Of a stretch of 64,000 bases of DNA, positions 18,437 through 27,291 are shown piece by piece (position 1 is the first letter of the stretch; every line of letters begins with the position of its first letter). The stretch is from Clostridia bacterium (GTDB taxonomy: Bacteria; Bacillota; Clostridia; Lachnospirales; JAOARL01). The notes below the pieces were generated by a model that was given only the letters and a program-made list of their open reading frames with translations, had not been told where the DNA came from and did not search any database. The DNA lies in contig JAOARL010000036.1 in the NCBI GenBank assembly GCA_025210555.1, positions 1 through 64,000 of the forward strand. The letters are read 5' to 3'. The translations under genes and the position numbers were made by a program.

Positions 18437-18634
18437 ATGTTTAATGAAAGATTACAAGACGAATTAAATTTCAGTGTTGAGTTTAAAGATGGTGAAGCTG
18501 TTCAAGTAGTTGGAGAGAAAGAGAATAGAGTAGCATCTCCAACACCTCAGAGCGAAATTATTAAATTTACACAAACAGGAAACTTTTTGGGCTTAGGAAC
18601 AGAAAGTGACGATTTATCAGAGTATATGAGATAA
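18437..18634 (+). CDS. orphan small protein, 65 residues
   Basis: ATG 18437 follows a near-perfect AAAGGAGGTGA site. The gene has its own promoter and a strong terminator, so expression is likely. The product is acidic and soluble. It has a beta-like start (LNFSVEFKDGEAVQVV), a central polar stretch with SPTPQSE, and a C-terminal ESDDLSEYMR. No family is recognised. It is monocistronic, between the rsmA unit and ileS. Confidence 0.68.
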   Translation: MFNERLQDELNFSVEFKDGEAVQVVGEKENRVASPTPQSEIIKFTQTGNFLGLGTESDDLSEYMR

Positions 18635-18640
18635 TAAAAG

Positions 18641-18664
18641 TATCCCTTCGGGGATATTTTTTTT
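18641..18664 (+). terminator. terminator after orphan gene 18437
   Basis: TATCCC-TTCG-GGGATA hairpin, with a stable UUCG tetraloop, followed by a run of T. Confidence 0.93.
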
Positions 18665-18673
18665 GTAAAAAAT

Positions 18674-18702
18674 TTGACAAAAAAATAAATATTATGTATT
18701 AT
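18674..18702 (+). promoter_or_regulatory. promoter of the ileS T-box leader
   Basis: TTGACA, 17 nt and TATTAT, just after the preceding terminator. Confidence 0.75.
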
Positions 18703-18711
18703 ATTTGGTAA

Positions 18712-18979
18712 GTTAAAAACTAAAAAGCAAAGATTAGGAAAGTAATAAATTATAAAAGTTATAGAGAGTCGGGAATGGTGGAAACCTGATGCAAGTAATG
18801 ATTTATGAAAATCACCTATGAGCTTCTATCTGAATTGAGTAAGATTAGACGTTTCCTTACGTTACAAAGGACACATATGATTAGTATGTGATTGAGGGGA
18901 TATAAAATTTATATCAAATCAGGTGGTACCGCGAAATGTTACTCTTTTCGTCCTGTTGTAGGATGAGAAGAGTTTTTTT
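18712..18979 (+). promoter_or_regulatory. T-box riboswitch, Ile-specific, controlling ileS
   Basis: The conserved T-box AGGTGGTACCGCG is at 18921-18933. The AG-bulge region GAGAGTCGGGAATGGTGG of Stem I precedes it. In the specifier loop CTTCTATCTGAATTG the codon ATC at 18828-18830 specifies Ile. The terminator stem CTCTTTTCGTCCT/AGGATGAGAAGAG with T7 is at 18942-18979. Uncharged tRNA-Ile should favour the antiterminator and allow ileS transcription. Confidence 0.95.
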
Positions 18980-19003
18980 ATTACTAAAATTGAGGAGGAA
19001 ATT

Positions 19004-22000
19004 ATGTACAATAAAGTTGATACAAATCTAAACTTTGTTCAAAGAGAAGAAGAAGTTTTAAAACTTTGGGATGAAAGAAAAGTTTTTGAAAAAAGTATAG
19101 AGGCAAGAGAAGGAGCTGAAGTGTTCACGTTTTACGATGGACCGCCAACAGCTAATGGTAGACCGCATATAGGTCACGTTTTAGGTAGGGTTATAAAGGA
19201 TGTTATGCCTAGATATAAAGCTATGCAAGGTTACAAAGTTTTAAGAAAGGCTGGATGGGACACGCATGGTCTTCCAGTAGAACTTGCTATCGAGAAAAAA
19301 TTAGGACTTGATGGTAAAGCTCAAATTGAAGATTATGGTATAGAGCCATTTATAAAAGAATGTAAGGAAAGTGTTTGGGAATATAAAGGACTTTGGGAAA
19401 GATTCAGTAAGAAAGTTGGATACTGGGTTGATATGGATGATCCATATATAACTTATGATAATAATTATATTGAATCAGTATGGTGGTCTTTAAAGCAAAT
19501 ATGGGATAAAGATTTATTATACAAAGGGCACAAGATCGTTCCTTATTGCCCAAGATGTGGAACTGCTTTATCAAGTCATGAAGTAGCTCAAGGTTACAAA
19601 GATGTTCATGATAAAACAGTAATAGCTAAATTTGAAGTTAAAGGTAAAGAAAATGAATATATTTTAGCATGGACGACAACTCCATGGACATTACCATCAA
19701 ACTTAGCATTAGCAGTTAATCCAAACGAAACTTACGTTAAAGTAAAAGCTAATGACGAATATTATATATTAGCTGAAGCTTTAGTAGAGAAAGTTGTAGG
19801 AGAAGCTGAAGTAGTAGATAAATTTACTGGTAAAGAGCTTGAGGGAACAGAATATAAACCATTATATGAGTTTGCTAAAGTTGAAGGAAAAGCATACTAC
19901 GTAGTATGTGCTGATTATGTAACTTTATCAGATGGTACAGGAGTGGTTCATACTGCACCAGCATTTGGAGCAGATGATGCTGAAACTGGAAGAAGATATA
20001 ATCTTCCATTTATACAATTAGTTGCGCTTGATGGAACATTTAAAGAAGACGTTACACCATGGGCAGGAATGTTTGTAAAAGATGCTGATCCGAAAGTAAT
20101 AGAAGAACTTAAAGAAAGAGGACTATTATTTAAATCAGAGGATTATGAGCATAGCTACCCACATTGCTGGAGATGTGACACACCACTTATCTATTATGGA
20201 AAAGAAACTTGGTTTATAGAAATGACTAAACTTAGAGATAAGATGGTTAAGAATAATAAAATGGTAAATTGGCACCCAGATACAATAGGTGAAGGAAGAT
20301 TTGGAAACTGGATTGAGAATGCAGTTGACTGGGCGCTAAGTAGAGATAGATACTGGGGAACACCTCTTCCTATTTGGGAATGTGACTGTGGACATAGACA
20401 TGCAATAGGTTCAATAGAAGAACTTAAGTCAATGAGTCCTGATTGTCCAGAAGATATAGAATTACACAAACCATATGTTGATAATGTACATCTTAACTGT
20501 GACAAGTGTGGAAAACTTATGACAAGAACACCAGAAGTTATTGACTGTTGGTATGATTCAGGAGCTATGCCATTTGCACAATGGCACTACCCATTTGAAA
20601 ATAAAGAAATATTTGATAATAACTTCCCAGCTAATTTCATTAGTGAAGGAGTAGATCAAACTAGAGGATGGTTCTATTCATTACTTGCTGTATCAACTTT
20701 ATTATTTGATAAGCCGGCATATGAAACGGTAATAGTTTCAGGGCATGTTCAAGATAAAGATGGTAAAAAGATGAGTAAGTCTAAAGGGAACGTAGTAGAT
20801 CCTATGGATGCACTTAATGAGTTTGGAGCGGATGCAATAAGATGGTACTTCTATAGCAATAGTGCTATATGGTTACCAAATAGATTCCATGGAGATGCTG
20901 TAACAGAAGGACAAAGAAGATTTATGGGTACATTTTGGAATACTTATGCATTCTACGTACTTTATGCAAATATAGATAACTTTGATCCAACTAGATATAC
21001 ATTAGATAAAAATACATTAGGTGTTATGGATAAGTGGGTATTATCTAGACTTAATACAGTTATAAAAGAAGTAGAAGAGTTAATGGATGTTTATAAAATA
21101 ACAGAAGCAACAAAAGTTATGGAAAAATTCGTTGATGATTTAAGTAACTGGTACGTAAGAAGAAGTAGAGAAAGATTCTGGGCTAAAGGAATGGAACAAG
21201 ACAAGGTTAATGCATACTTAACATTATATACAGTTCTTACTGAGATGAGTAAAGTAGCTGCGCCATTTGTACCATTTATAGCAGAAAATATGTATCAAAA
21301 CTTAGTATTATCAGTAGATAAGTCAGCTAAGGAAAGTGTTCACTTATGTGACTTCCCTAAATTTGATGGATCTATGATAGATGCTAAACTTGAAGAAGAA
21401 ATGGAAAAAGTTTTAAATATGGTAGTTTTAGGTAGAGCTTGTAGAAATATAGCTGCTATTAAAAATAGACAACCATTATCTAAACTTTATGCTTCAATAG
21501 GATCTGAGTTAGGAGAAATGTACAAAGATGTAGTTAAAGAAGAGCTTAATATTAAAGAAGTTGTTCTTAGAGAAGAACTTGAAGAATTTGCTACATACTT
21601 ATTTAAGCCTAATTTAAAAACATTAGGACCTAAATATGGAAAGCATTTACCTAAGATAAGAGAAGTTCTTATGAATATGAAAGAAGATGGAAAGGAAATG
21701 CTTGCAGTTCTTAAAGCAGGAGATACATATCATTTAAATATTGATGGTTCAGAGCTTGCTTTAGTAGAAGAAGATGTATTGGTAGAAACAGTTAAATCAG
21801 ATGATTATGCTATGGAAACTGATGGTAAGTATACAGTTGTTCTTGATGTTCATATGACAGATGAACTTATAAAAGAAGGTTATGTAAGAGAGATTATAAG
21901 TAAAATTCAAAATATGAGAAAAGAAGCTGGATTTGAAGTTCAAGATACTATTACATTAGAGGCAAAAGAAAATGATATGCTTGTTGCTGTAATAGAAAAT

Positions 22001-22120
22001 AATAAAGCATTAATATTAGACGAGGTTATGGCTACAGACTTAGTGAATAATCTTGATGGATTTGAAAAAGAATTAGATATTAATGGTGAAAAATTAACTT
22101 TAGTAGTTAAGAAAAACTAG
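19004..22120 (+). CDS. ileS: isoleucyl-tRNA synthetase (long, type 2-like)
   Basis: Class I synthetase charging tRNA-Ile, with a CP1 editing domain. Signatures include FTFYDGPPTANGRPHIGH, KAGWDTHGLPVE, the editing-domain AWTTTPWTLPSN, internal zinc-type Cys pairs (YCPRCGT, CWRCDTP, CDKCGK) and KKMSKSKGN. Its 1038 residues and the lack of a C-terminal four-Cys zinc finger fit the eukaryote-like (IleS2) form rather than the shorter bacterial type 1. Type 2 enzymes are often less sensitive to mupirocin, but that is not shown here. A GAGGAGG site and a T-box leader precede it. Confidence 0.97.
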   Translation: MYNKVDTNLNFVQREEEVLKLWDERKVFEKSIEAREGAEVFTFYDGPPTANGRPHIGHVLGRVIKDVMPRYKAMQGYKVLRKAGWDTHGLPVELAIEKKLGLDGKAQIEDYGIEPFIKECKESVWEYKGLWERFSKKVGYWVDMDDPYITYDNNYIESVWWSLKQIWDKDLLYKGHKIVPYCPRCGTALSSHEVAQGYKDVHDKTVIAKFEVKGKENEYILAWTTTPWTLPSNLALAVNPNETYVKVKANDEYYILAEALVEKVVGEAEVVDKFTGKELEGTEYKPLYEFAKVEGKAYYVVCADYVTLSDGTGVVHTAPAFGADDAETGRRYNLPFIQLVALDGTFKEDVTPWAGMFVKDADPKVIEELKERGLLFKSEDYEHSYPHCWRCDTPLIYYGKETWFIEMTKLRDKMVKNNKMVNWHPDTIGEGRFGNWIENAVDWALSRDRYWGTPLPIWECDCGHRHAIGSIEELKSMSPDCPEDIELHKPYVDNVHLNCDKCGKLMTRTPEVIDCWYDSGAMPFAQWHYPFENKEIFDNNFPANFISEGVDQTRGWFYSLLAVSTLLFDKPAYETVIVSGHVQDKDGKKMSKSKGNVVDPMDALNEFGADAIRWYFYSNSAIWLPNRFHGDAVTEGQRRFMGTFWNTYAFYVLYANIDNFDPTRYTLDKNTLGVMDKWVLSRLNTVIKEVEELMDVYKITEATKVMEKFVDDLSNWYVRRSRERFWAKGMEQDKVNAYLTLYTVLTEMSKVAAPFVPFIAENMYQNLVLSVDKSAKESVHLCDFPKFDGSMIDAKLEEEMEKVLNMVVLGRACRNIAAIKNRQPLSKLYASIGSELGEMYKDVVKEELNIKEVVLREELEEFATYLFKPNLKTLGPKYGKHLPKIREVLMNMKEDGKEMLAVLKAGDTYHLNIDGSELALVEEDVLVETVKSDDYAMETDGKYTVVLDVHMTDELIKEGYVREIISKIQNMRKEAGFEVQDTITLEAKENDMLVAVIENNKALILDEVMATDLVNNLDGFEKELDINGEKLTLVVKKN

Positions 22121-22124
22121 TGGT

Positions 22125-22153
22125 AGAACCCTTATATTATAAGGGTTCTTTTT
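22125..22153 (+). terminator. terminator after ileS
   Basis: AGAACCCTTATA/TATAAGGGTTCT stem with a tight loop, then TTTTT. Confidence 0.93.
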
Positions 22154-22191
22154 ATATTATGAAAAAACAAACATAAATTATCAGAAAATTC

Positions 22192-22220
22192 TTGACAATT
22201 AAAACGAAACATGATAAACT
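22192..22220 (+). promoter_or_regulatory. promoter of orphan gene 22266
   Basis: TTGACA, 17 nt and TAAACT. TCAGAAAA lies shortly upstream, a weaker copy of the element seen at other orphan-gene promoters. Confidence 0.6.
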
Positions 22221-22265
22221 GGGTTTAGTCGTTTGAAAAAAATAAAATATAAGGGAGTGATTATT

Positions 22266-22469
22266 ATGTTTAAATTACATTTTGGTAGCTCTTCTATAGA
22301 TGAGGCTAAGAAAAAAGCTGAAGTTTTAAACGCTGAGATTAAAGAATTTGAGGTTGTAGAAATGTTTGGTCAGTTAGATCATGCAGAGAAAAAATATGTA
22401 AAAACAAATGAATTCGATATTAAAAAAGAAAAAATTGATTTCAATAAATTATTAAATGGAGCAGCATAA
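22266..22469 (+). CDS. orphan small protein, 67 residues
   Basis: ATG 22266 follows AAGGGAGTGATTATT. The upstream in-frame TTG has no ribosome site. Product: a basic/acidic mixed helix (SSSIDEAKKKAEVLNAEIKE), then FEVVEMFGQLDHAEKKYVKT and a Lys-rich tail ending NGAA. No domain, signal peptide or membrane segment is recognised. It is monocistronic with its own promoter and terminator. Confidence 0.68.
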   Translation: MFKLHFGSSSIDEAKKKAEVLNAEIKEFEVVEMFGQLDHAEKKYVKTNEFDIKKEKIDFNKLLNGAA

Positions 22470-22482
22470 AATAGACCCCTTT

Positions 22483-22512
22483 AACCCTTTGGAATAGCCA
22501 GAGGGTTTTTTT
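22483..22512 (+). terminator. terminator after orphan gene 22266
   Basis: AACCCTTTGG/CCAGAGGGTT hairpin followed by T7. Confidence 0.88.
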
Positions 22513-22554
22513 ATTTATGTTAATATAGTAGAATTGTTTTATAGGAGTGATTAT

Positions 22555-23211
22555 ATGAGTAAGTTATCAAATTTATTAATTATGATAAAGTTGCTTCAAA
22601 CTGGGAAAAAATACTCAATTAAAGAACTTGCAGAAAAGCTTGAAGTATCAGAAAGAATGGTTAGAAAATATAAAGATGATCTTGAAATGGCTGGTATATA
22701 TATAGATTCAATAAAGGGTATATATGGAGGCTATGTTTTGAATGAAAAACTTAGCAAAATAAGTATAGGATTATCTAAATACGATGTTGACTTATTAGAA
22801 AGTATTGAGAAAAGACTTGAAAAAGATAAAGAATTTGAAATGAAGAAAGAATTAATAGATTTAGTAAATAAAATAGCTGATAGCTATAATGAAAGAAAGA
22901 GTAAAGAATATAGTATTCCTTATATAAGGGATGATTTAGATAAGCAATACATGAAAGAAGAAAAGAAAAAATATAATGATTTTAACAGAGCAATAAAAGA
23001 GCATAATAAGGTTTTTGTTAAGTTTATATCAGTTAATTCTAAAGTTAGTGAAAGAGTTATTCACCCATGTGAGATGTTTGCATATAATGATTATTGGTAT
23101 GTTGCTGCCTTTTGTGAGAAAAGAGCAGAAATAAGGCATTTTAGATTGATGAGAATAGTTGAATATAGAGTGTTAAATGAAAAATATGAAAAAACCTTAA
23201 TAAATAGATAA
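22555..23211 (+). CDS. WYL-domain transcriptional regulator
   Basis: This 218-residue protein has an N-terminal winged HTH (about 1-60: YSIKELAEKLEVSERMVRKYKDDL, given here as a description of the HTH, helix 3 being SERMVRKY). The C-terminal half contains the WYL signature region: HPCEMFAYNDYWYVAAF followed by RHFRLMRI. WYL domains bind nucleic-acid or nucleotide ligands and regulate many stress, nucleotide and defence loci. The gene is upstream of and co-oriented with the SIS and HAM1-like genes and may control them. ATG 22555 follows AGGAGTGA; the longer upstream start lacks a site. Confidence 0.85.
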   Translation: MSKLSNLLIMIKLLQTGKKYSIKELAEKLEVSERMVRKYKDDLEMAGIYIDSIKGIYGGYVLNEKLSKISIGLSKYDVDLLESIEKRLEKDKEFEMKKELIDLVNKIADSYNERKSKEYSIPYIRDDLDKQYMKEEKKKYNDFNRAIKEHNKVFVKFISVNSKVSERVIHPCEMFAYNDYWYVAAFCEKRAEIRHFRLMRIVEYRVLNEKYEKTLINR

Positions 23212-23226
23212 AGTGACAATATAGTT

Positions 23227-23266
23227 CCTCTTTTAGTGATAATTTATCATTAAGGGAGGTTTTTTT
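23227..23266 (+). terminator. terminator hairpin whose 3' arm contains the next gene's ribosome site
   Basis: A 15-bp stem (arms 23227-23241 and 23245-23259, fully paired with three G.U pairs, loop ATT) is followed by T7 and then the ATG of the SIS gene. The 3' arm ends in AAGGGAGG, which is that gene's Shine-Dalgarno sequence, 7 nt from the start. The element can end the WYL transcript. It can also mask translation of the SIS gene in any read-through RNA. Confidence 0.85.
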
Positions 23267-24235
23267 ATGAAAAAAAATATGAATTATAACTTTGAGGCTT
23301 TACTAGAAAGAATTAAAGATGCACATCTTAAAACTGATGGATATGAGAAGCTAAGAGAAAGTATTTCTAATATAAAGGGTAATACATTTATAACTGGAAC
23401 AGGAGGTTCTTATGCAGTAGCTAGTTTTGCTAAAAGTGTATTAAAAAATGAAATAGAAGGTCAGGTTAGTGTACTTAAACCGAGAGACGTTTTATTTGAA
23501 AATATAGATTATATAGATAATATAATTGGGTTTTCATATTCAGGAAAGAGTCCAAGTATAAAAAATGCAGTAAGTAGAGATATACAGAATAAGATTATAA
23601 TTACGGCAGACGGAGAAAGGGCAAAACTGAAAATGTTAGGTGCTGATATTGTAGATTATGGTTTTGGAAAAAAAAGTTTTATATCAATAGGATCCAGTAT
23701 CGTTCCAATGAGCATGCTATTAAGATACGGTTTAGGTATAAATGCTAAAGAGATTATAGCTATTTGTGCAGAATTTATAAAAAAGTCATTAGAATTTGAA
23801 ACAAACAATATATATGATAAAAATAAAATTTTGGAGGTGTTTGGAGATGCTAGAACATATACTCCTTATAATATATTGGAATCTAACATAATAGAATCTG
23901 GCATGATGCCAGTGATAAAACATGAGAAAAATGATTATAGTCATGGACGAAGTATATTAAATTATAATTTTAGAAATAGTAATGGTATTTACTTGATAAA
24001 TGAAAAAACTAGTCAAGATGAAATATTGGTTAATAATTTTCTGCCAAAATTTTATAACAATTTGACTGTTGTTGAATCAGAGAATGTTGGAATCACAGGT
24101 GAGTTTGAACTTGCTGTTAAGAGTATGTTTATAACTAAAGAAATGGCGAAAATAGCTAACATAGACCTTTCAAATGTAAATTATCCAGAAGATGTTAGAG
24201 ATATTTACTCATTTGATGAACTATCTAATAATTAA
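23267..24235 (+). CDS. SIS-domain (sugar isomerase fold) protein
   Basis: This 322-residue protein carries SIS phosphosugar-binding signatures. TFITGTGGSYAVASF (about 38-52) corresponds to the first glycine/serine loop, and IGFSYSGKSPSIKNA (about 85-99) to the S-x-S-G-x-(T/S) loop. A second SIS-like half follows, as in GlmS- or FrlB-type proteins, but no glutaminase domain is present. The substrate is unknown. The ribosome site lies in the 3' arm of a terminator hairpin. The HAM1-like gene starts 14 nt downstream, so the two are probably co-translated. Confidence 0.78.
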   Translation: MKKNMNYNFEALLERIKDAHLKTDGYEKLRESISNIKGNTFITGTGGSYAVASFAKSVLKNEIEGQVSVLKPRDVLFENIDYIDNIIGFSYSGKSPSIKNAVSRDIQNKIIITADGERAKLKMLGADIVDYGFGKKSFISIGSSIVPMSMLLRYGLGINAKEIIAICAEFIKKSLEFETNNIYDKNKILEVFGDARTYTPYNILESNIIESGMMPVIKHEKNDYSHGRSILNYNFRNSNGIYLINEKTSQDEILVNNFLPKFYNNLTVVESENVGITGEFELAVKSMFITKEMAKIANIDLSNVNYPEDVRDIYSFDELSNN

Positions 24236-24248
24236 AAGGAGTGATTTT

Positions 24249-24815
24249 GTGAAAGAAATAGTTTTTGTGACTAGTAATAAGGGAAAAATAGAGTCAGCTA
24301 GAAAAGAATTAAAAGGCGTTAGTGTTTTAGCTTATGAAGCAGAATTAATAGAGCCGAGAAGTGAGGATATAAAAGAAATTGCAAAACAAAAAGTTATGCA
24401 AGCGTATAATATAGTAAAAAAACCATGTATAGCGGTTGATGTTGGATTTTTTGTTAAAGAGCTTAATGGATTTCCAAAAGCATATGTTAATCATATGCTT
24501 GGAACAATTGGCGTAGAGGGACTTATTAAGCTTATGAAGGGGGCTGGAGATAGATCGGCTGAATTTAGACATTGCCTTGCTTATTATGATGGAGAGATAT
24601 TTAAGTTTTTTGAAGATAAAGCTGAAGGGAGTATTTCAGAAAGTATTAGAGGGAATGATAATGCTAAAAAATGGTCGGAACTTTGGTATATATTTATTCC
24701 AAAATGGACTGATAAAACATTAGCAGAATTTACAGAAGAAGATTATAAAAAACATTTAGAAAATAAAGATGACAAATGTATGCAGGATTTTGCAAAGTGG
24801 TATTTGAATAATTAA
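24249..24815 (+). CDS. divergent HAM1/RdgB-family nucleotide hydrolase-like protein
   Basis: The 188 residues begin like HAM1 (non-canonical purine NTP pyrophosphatase): VFVTSNKGKIESARKEL, SEDIKEIAKQKVMQAY, and IAVDVGFF for the usual DSGL region. GFPKAYV and RSAEFRHCLAYYDG follow. The FGYDPxF base-recognition motif and the C-terminal SHR motif are not seen; that region reads KKWSELWYIFIP. GTG 24249 follows AAAAGGAGTGATTTT. The longer ATG at 24192 would overlap the SIS gene and has no site. Probably a family member with altered substrate. Confidence 0.75.
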   Translation: MKEIVFVTSNKGKIESARKELKGVSVLAYEAELIEPRSEDIKEIAKQKVMQAYNIVKKPCIAVDVGFFVKELNGFPKAYVNHMLGTIGVEGLIKLMKGAGDRSAEFRHCLAYYDGEIFKFFEDKAEGSISESIRGNDNAKKWSELWYIFIPKWTDKTLAEFTEEDYKKHLENKDDKCMQDFAKWYLNN

Positions 24816-24896
24816 TTGTTATGATAGTTTAATATATAGAAAAACTTATTCATGTTTGTTATAATATAGAAAGAATATGAAAAAGAGGTATTAAAT

Positions 24897-25778
24897 ATGA
24901 ATGCTGAAAAAAATTATTTATATAGTAATTACTCTGTTTTAAGTAATGTTGTAGAAGAAAGAGAGTATGAAGATGTTAAAAATGAATTAGGTTTACTATC
25001 TGAGTATATAGAGATACTATATACATTGGATATTTTTACAGAGAAGCAATTTAAGTCTATATATGTAAATATAAAGGGTGAGGAAGAAAAGTTTGATGAA
25101 AACTTTAAAAAACTCTTAAATTTAAATGTTATAAGAAAAATTACAATGGAAGATAGTGGAAGAAAAGAAGACGTTTATTTTTTAGCTAATAATGGTGCAA
25201 AATATATAGAAGAAACTAATGATGCTGAGATAGAATATGAAGAAAAAACAGCTGAGTATTTTAATGATAATATAGATAAACTTCTTGCTAAACTTGTAAC
25301 AAATGAACTCGTTATTAAGTATTTTAATGAGTGTAGCTTATTTCATTCATTTGAGATTAATCCTAGAATAGAGATTGAATATAACGAAGAAAAAGGATAT
25401 ATAGAGCCAAGTGCAGTTATAAACTTTGGTGAAGATTTAAATCATGTACATTTTTTAGTATATACTTTAAGAAAGTTTGAAGGATGGAAAGAAGAATCAG
25501 TTCAAAATTTAAGTTATTTAGAGGCTATGTATTTAACTTTTGAAGAAAATGAAATAATAACTAAAAAGCCATTATTGCTGTGTGTATGTGAAGATGAAAA
25601 ACAAATGATGGAATTATACAAAGAACTTGAAGAAACAGAAATACCATTAGATTTTGTTATGTTTATAACAGATGAAGATATATATTCAAAAGAGGCTTAT
25701 AAAAGCATTACAATAATATATAAAGATGAAGAAGAAAAAGTGCAAACTAAAAATGTTGAAATAAATGAAATGAGGTAA
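24897..25778 (+). CDS. uncharacterised acidic protein with possible winged-helix start
   Basis: I do not recognise this 293-residue protein. The N-terminal third looks like a winged-helix module (LDIFTEKQFKSIYV, LLNLNVIRKITM, YFLANNGAKYIEE), somewhat like replication-relaxation or phage-type wHTH proteins. The rest is an acidic alpha/beta region (IEPSAVINF, HVHFLVYTLRKFEG, KPLLLCVCEDEK). No signal peptide. A TATAAT lies about 30 nt upstream at 24860. The gene ends 2 nt before rpiB, so it is probably co-transcribed with rpiB, wecA and wecB. Confidence 0.55.
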   Translation: MNAEKNYLYSNYSVLSNVVEEREYEDVKNELGLLSEYIEILYTLDIFTEKQFKSIYVNIKGEEEKFDENFKKLLNLNVIRKITMEDSGRKEDVYFLANNGAKYIEETNDAEIEYEEKTAEYFNDNIDKLLAKLVTNELVIKYFNECSLFHSFEINPRIEIEYNEEKGYIEPSAVINFGEDLNHVHFLVYTLRKFEGWKEESVQNLSYLEAMYLTFEENEIITKKPLLLCVCEDEKQMMELYKELEETEIPLDFVMFITDEDIYSKEAYKSITIIYKDEEEKVQTKNVEINEMR

Positions 25779-25780
25779 TT

Positions 25781-26218
25781 ATGATATATTTAGGATCGGA
25801 TCATGGGGGATTTGAGTTAAAAACTAAAGTAAAAAAACACTTAGACAGTTTAACTGTAGAATATATAGATTTAGGGTGTGACTCAAACGATTCAGTAGAT
25901 TACCCTGTTTATGCAAAAAAAGTTGCAGATAAAGTGATTAAAGATAAAACTTCTTTAGGAGTGCTTATCTGTGGCACAGGGATAGGTATGAGCATTGCAG
26001 CTAATAAAGTTAAAGGTATAAGAGCAGCGCTTTGTTCAGATTGCTATACAGCTAAAGTTACTAGAGAGCATAACAATTCAAATGTACTTGTTATGGGCGG
26101 AAGAGTAATAGGGGAAGAATTAGCTAAAGAAATAGTTGAAGGGTTTATAAAAACTGATTTCTCAGGTGATGAAAGACATGTGAGAAGATTAAATATGCTT
26201 GAAGAGAGTGATTGTTAA
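25781..26218 (+). CDS. rpiB: ribose 5-phosphate isomerase B
   Basis: RpiB/LacAB-family enzyme interconverting ribose 5-phosphate and ribulose 5-phosphate in the pentose phosphate pathway. The 145 residues include IYLGSDHGGFELK at the N-terminus, the catalytic-Cys loop VLICGTGIGMSIAANK and SDCYTAKVTREHNNSNVLV. The order rpiB-wecA-wecB-atp is familiar in Firmicutes. The stop overlaps the wecA ATG by one base. Confidence 0.95.
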   Translation: MIYLGSDHGGFELKTKVKKHLDSLTVEYIDLGCDSNDSVDYPVYAKKVADKVIKDKTSLGVLICGTGIGMSIAANKVKGIRAALCSDCYTAKVTREHNNSNVLVMGGRVIGEELAKEIVEGFIKTDFSGDERHVRRLNMLEESDC

Positions 26219-27267
26219 TGATTTATAATATAGAGATGATTATGGTGCTTATAGTGTTTATATTTGCATTCGTAATATCATTTTTATCAGTGCCATTTAG
26301 TAAATGGCTTGCTTTTAAGCTTGGAGCTATAGCACATCCAAGAGAGAGAGATATACATAAAAAACCTATGCCAAGACTAGGTGGACTTGCTATAAATATT
26401 GGAGCTTTAATAGCAATACTTTTATTTTCTCCAATACTTAAAGTTTTTGATCCAAAGCAACTTTTAGCAATAGTCATAGGAGCACTTTTTATAATAATTG
26501 TTGGAGTAATTGATGATATAAAAGTTATAAGAGCTAGACATAAGTTAATTGGTCAAATAGCAGCAGCTGGATTAATAGTTGCATCTGGAATAACTATAGA
26601 TATGGTATCGTTTCCATTTCTTCCGGAAGGAGTTTTAAGATTTGGAGTATTTGCTTATCCAATAACTATGATATGGATTATTGGTATTGTAAATGCAGTG
26701 AATTTTATAGATGGCTTAGATGGTCTTGCAGCGGGAGTATCATCGATTGCATCATTAGCACTTATGTTTATAGCCATATTTGTTGGAGAATCAGTTAATG
26801 CAGGAGGATCAGCAGTTTTAACAGCAGCTTTAGCTGGAGCAAGTGTAGGATTCCTTCCATATAACTTTAATCCGGCCCAAATATTTATGGGTGATGCAGG
26901 ATCAGGATTTTTAGGATATATTTTAGCAATAGCAGCTATTATGGGAATGTTTAAAGGATATGCAATTGTGGTTATTGTATTGGTTTTAGGACTTCCTATA
27001 TTTGATACTGCTTTTGCAATAATAAGAAGAATTATGAGTGGTAAATCTATAACAGAAGCTGACAGAGGACATTTGCATCATAGACTTATGGACAGTGGTT
27101 ATTCGCATAAGAGAACAGTTTTAATACTTTACGCAGTAGGAATGCTTTTTGGAGTAACTGCAATATTGCTTACATTTAATGCTGTATATTATTCAGGGTT
27201 AACTGTATTTATACTAGTTATGCTAGTATTCTTTATAACAAGAAAACCAAAAGAGCCTAAAGCATAG
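26218..27267 (+). CDS. wecA: UDP-GlcNAc:undecaprenyl-phosphate GlcNAc-1-phosphate transferase (WecA/TagO)
   Basis: Polytopic MraY/WecA-family transferase that starts synthesis of wall teichoic acid or other surface glycans on undecaprenyl phosphate. About ten membrane helices are visible. Motifs are MPRLGGLAIN, the metal-binding GVIDDIK, NAVNFIDGLDGLAAG, PAQIFMGDAGSGFLGY and the cytosolic GHLHHRLMDSG. ATG 26218 overlaps the rpiB stop (TAATG) and follows GAGAGTGA. The glycan product is not specified by sequence. The 3' end runs into a terminator hairpin. Confidence 0.93.
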   Translation: MIYNIEMIMVLIVFIFAFVISFLSVPFSKWLAFKLGAIAHPRERDIHKKPMPRLGGLAINIGALIAILLFSPILKVFDPKQLLAIVIGALFIIIVGVIDDIKVIRARHKLIGQIAAAGLIVASGITIDMVSFPFLPEGVLRFGVFAYPITMIWIIGIVNAVNFIDGLDGLAAGVSSIASLALMFIAIFVGESVNAGGSAVLTAALAGASVGFLPYNFNPAQIFMGDAGSGFLGYILAIAAIMGMFKGYAIVVIVLVLGLPIFDTAFAIIRRIMSGKSITEADRGHLHHRLMDSGYSHKRTVLILYAVGMLFGVTAILLTFNAVYYSGLTVFILVMLVFFITRKPKEPKA

Positions 27268-27279
27268 GCTCTATTTTTT
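27252..27279 (+). terminator. terminator-like hairpin overlapping the wecA stop
   Basis: AGAGCCTA/TAGGCTCT perfect stem containing the TAG stop, then ATTTTTT. The wecB ribosome site follows directly, so it may attenuate rather than end the operon. Confidence 0.75.
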
Positions 27280-27291
27280 AGGAGGATTTTT

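Noticed and set aside
24192-24248. Longer start for the HAM1-like gene
   Set aside because: It overlaps the SIS gene, lacks a ribosome site and adds residues outside the family N-terminus. GTG 24249 has AAAAGGAGTGA.
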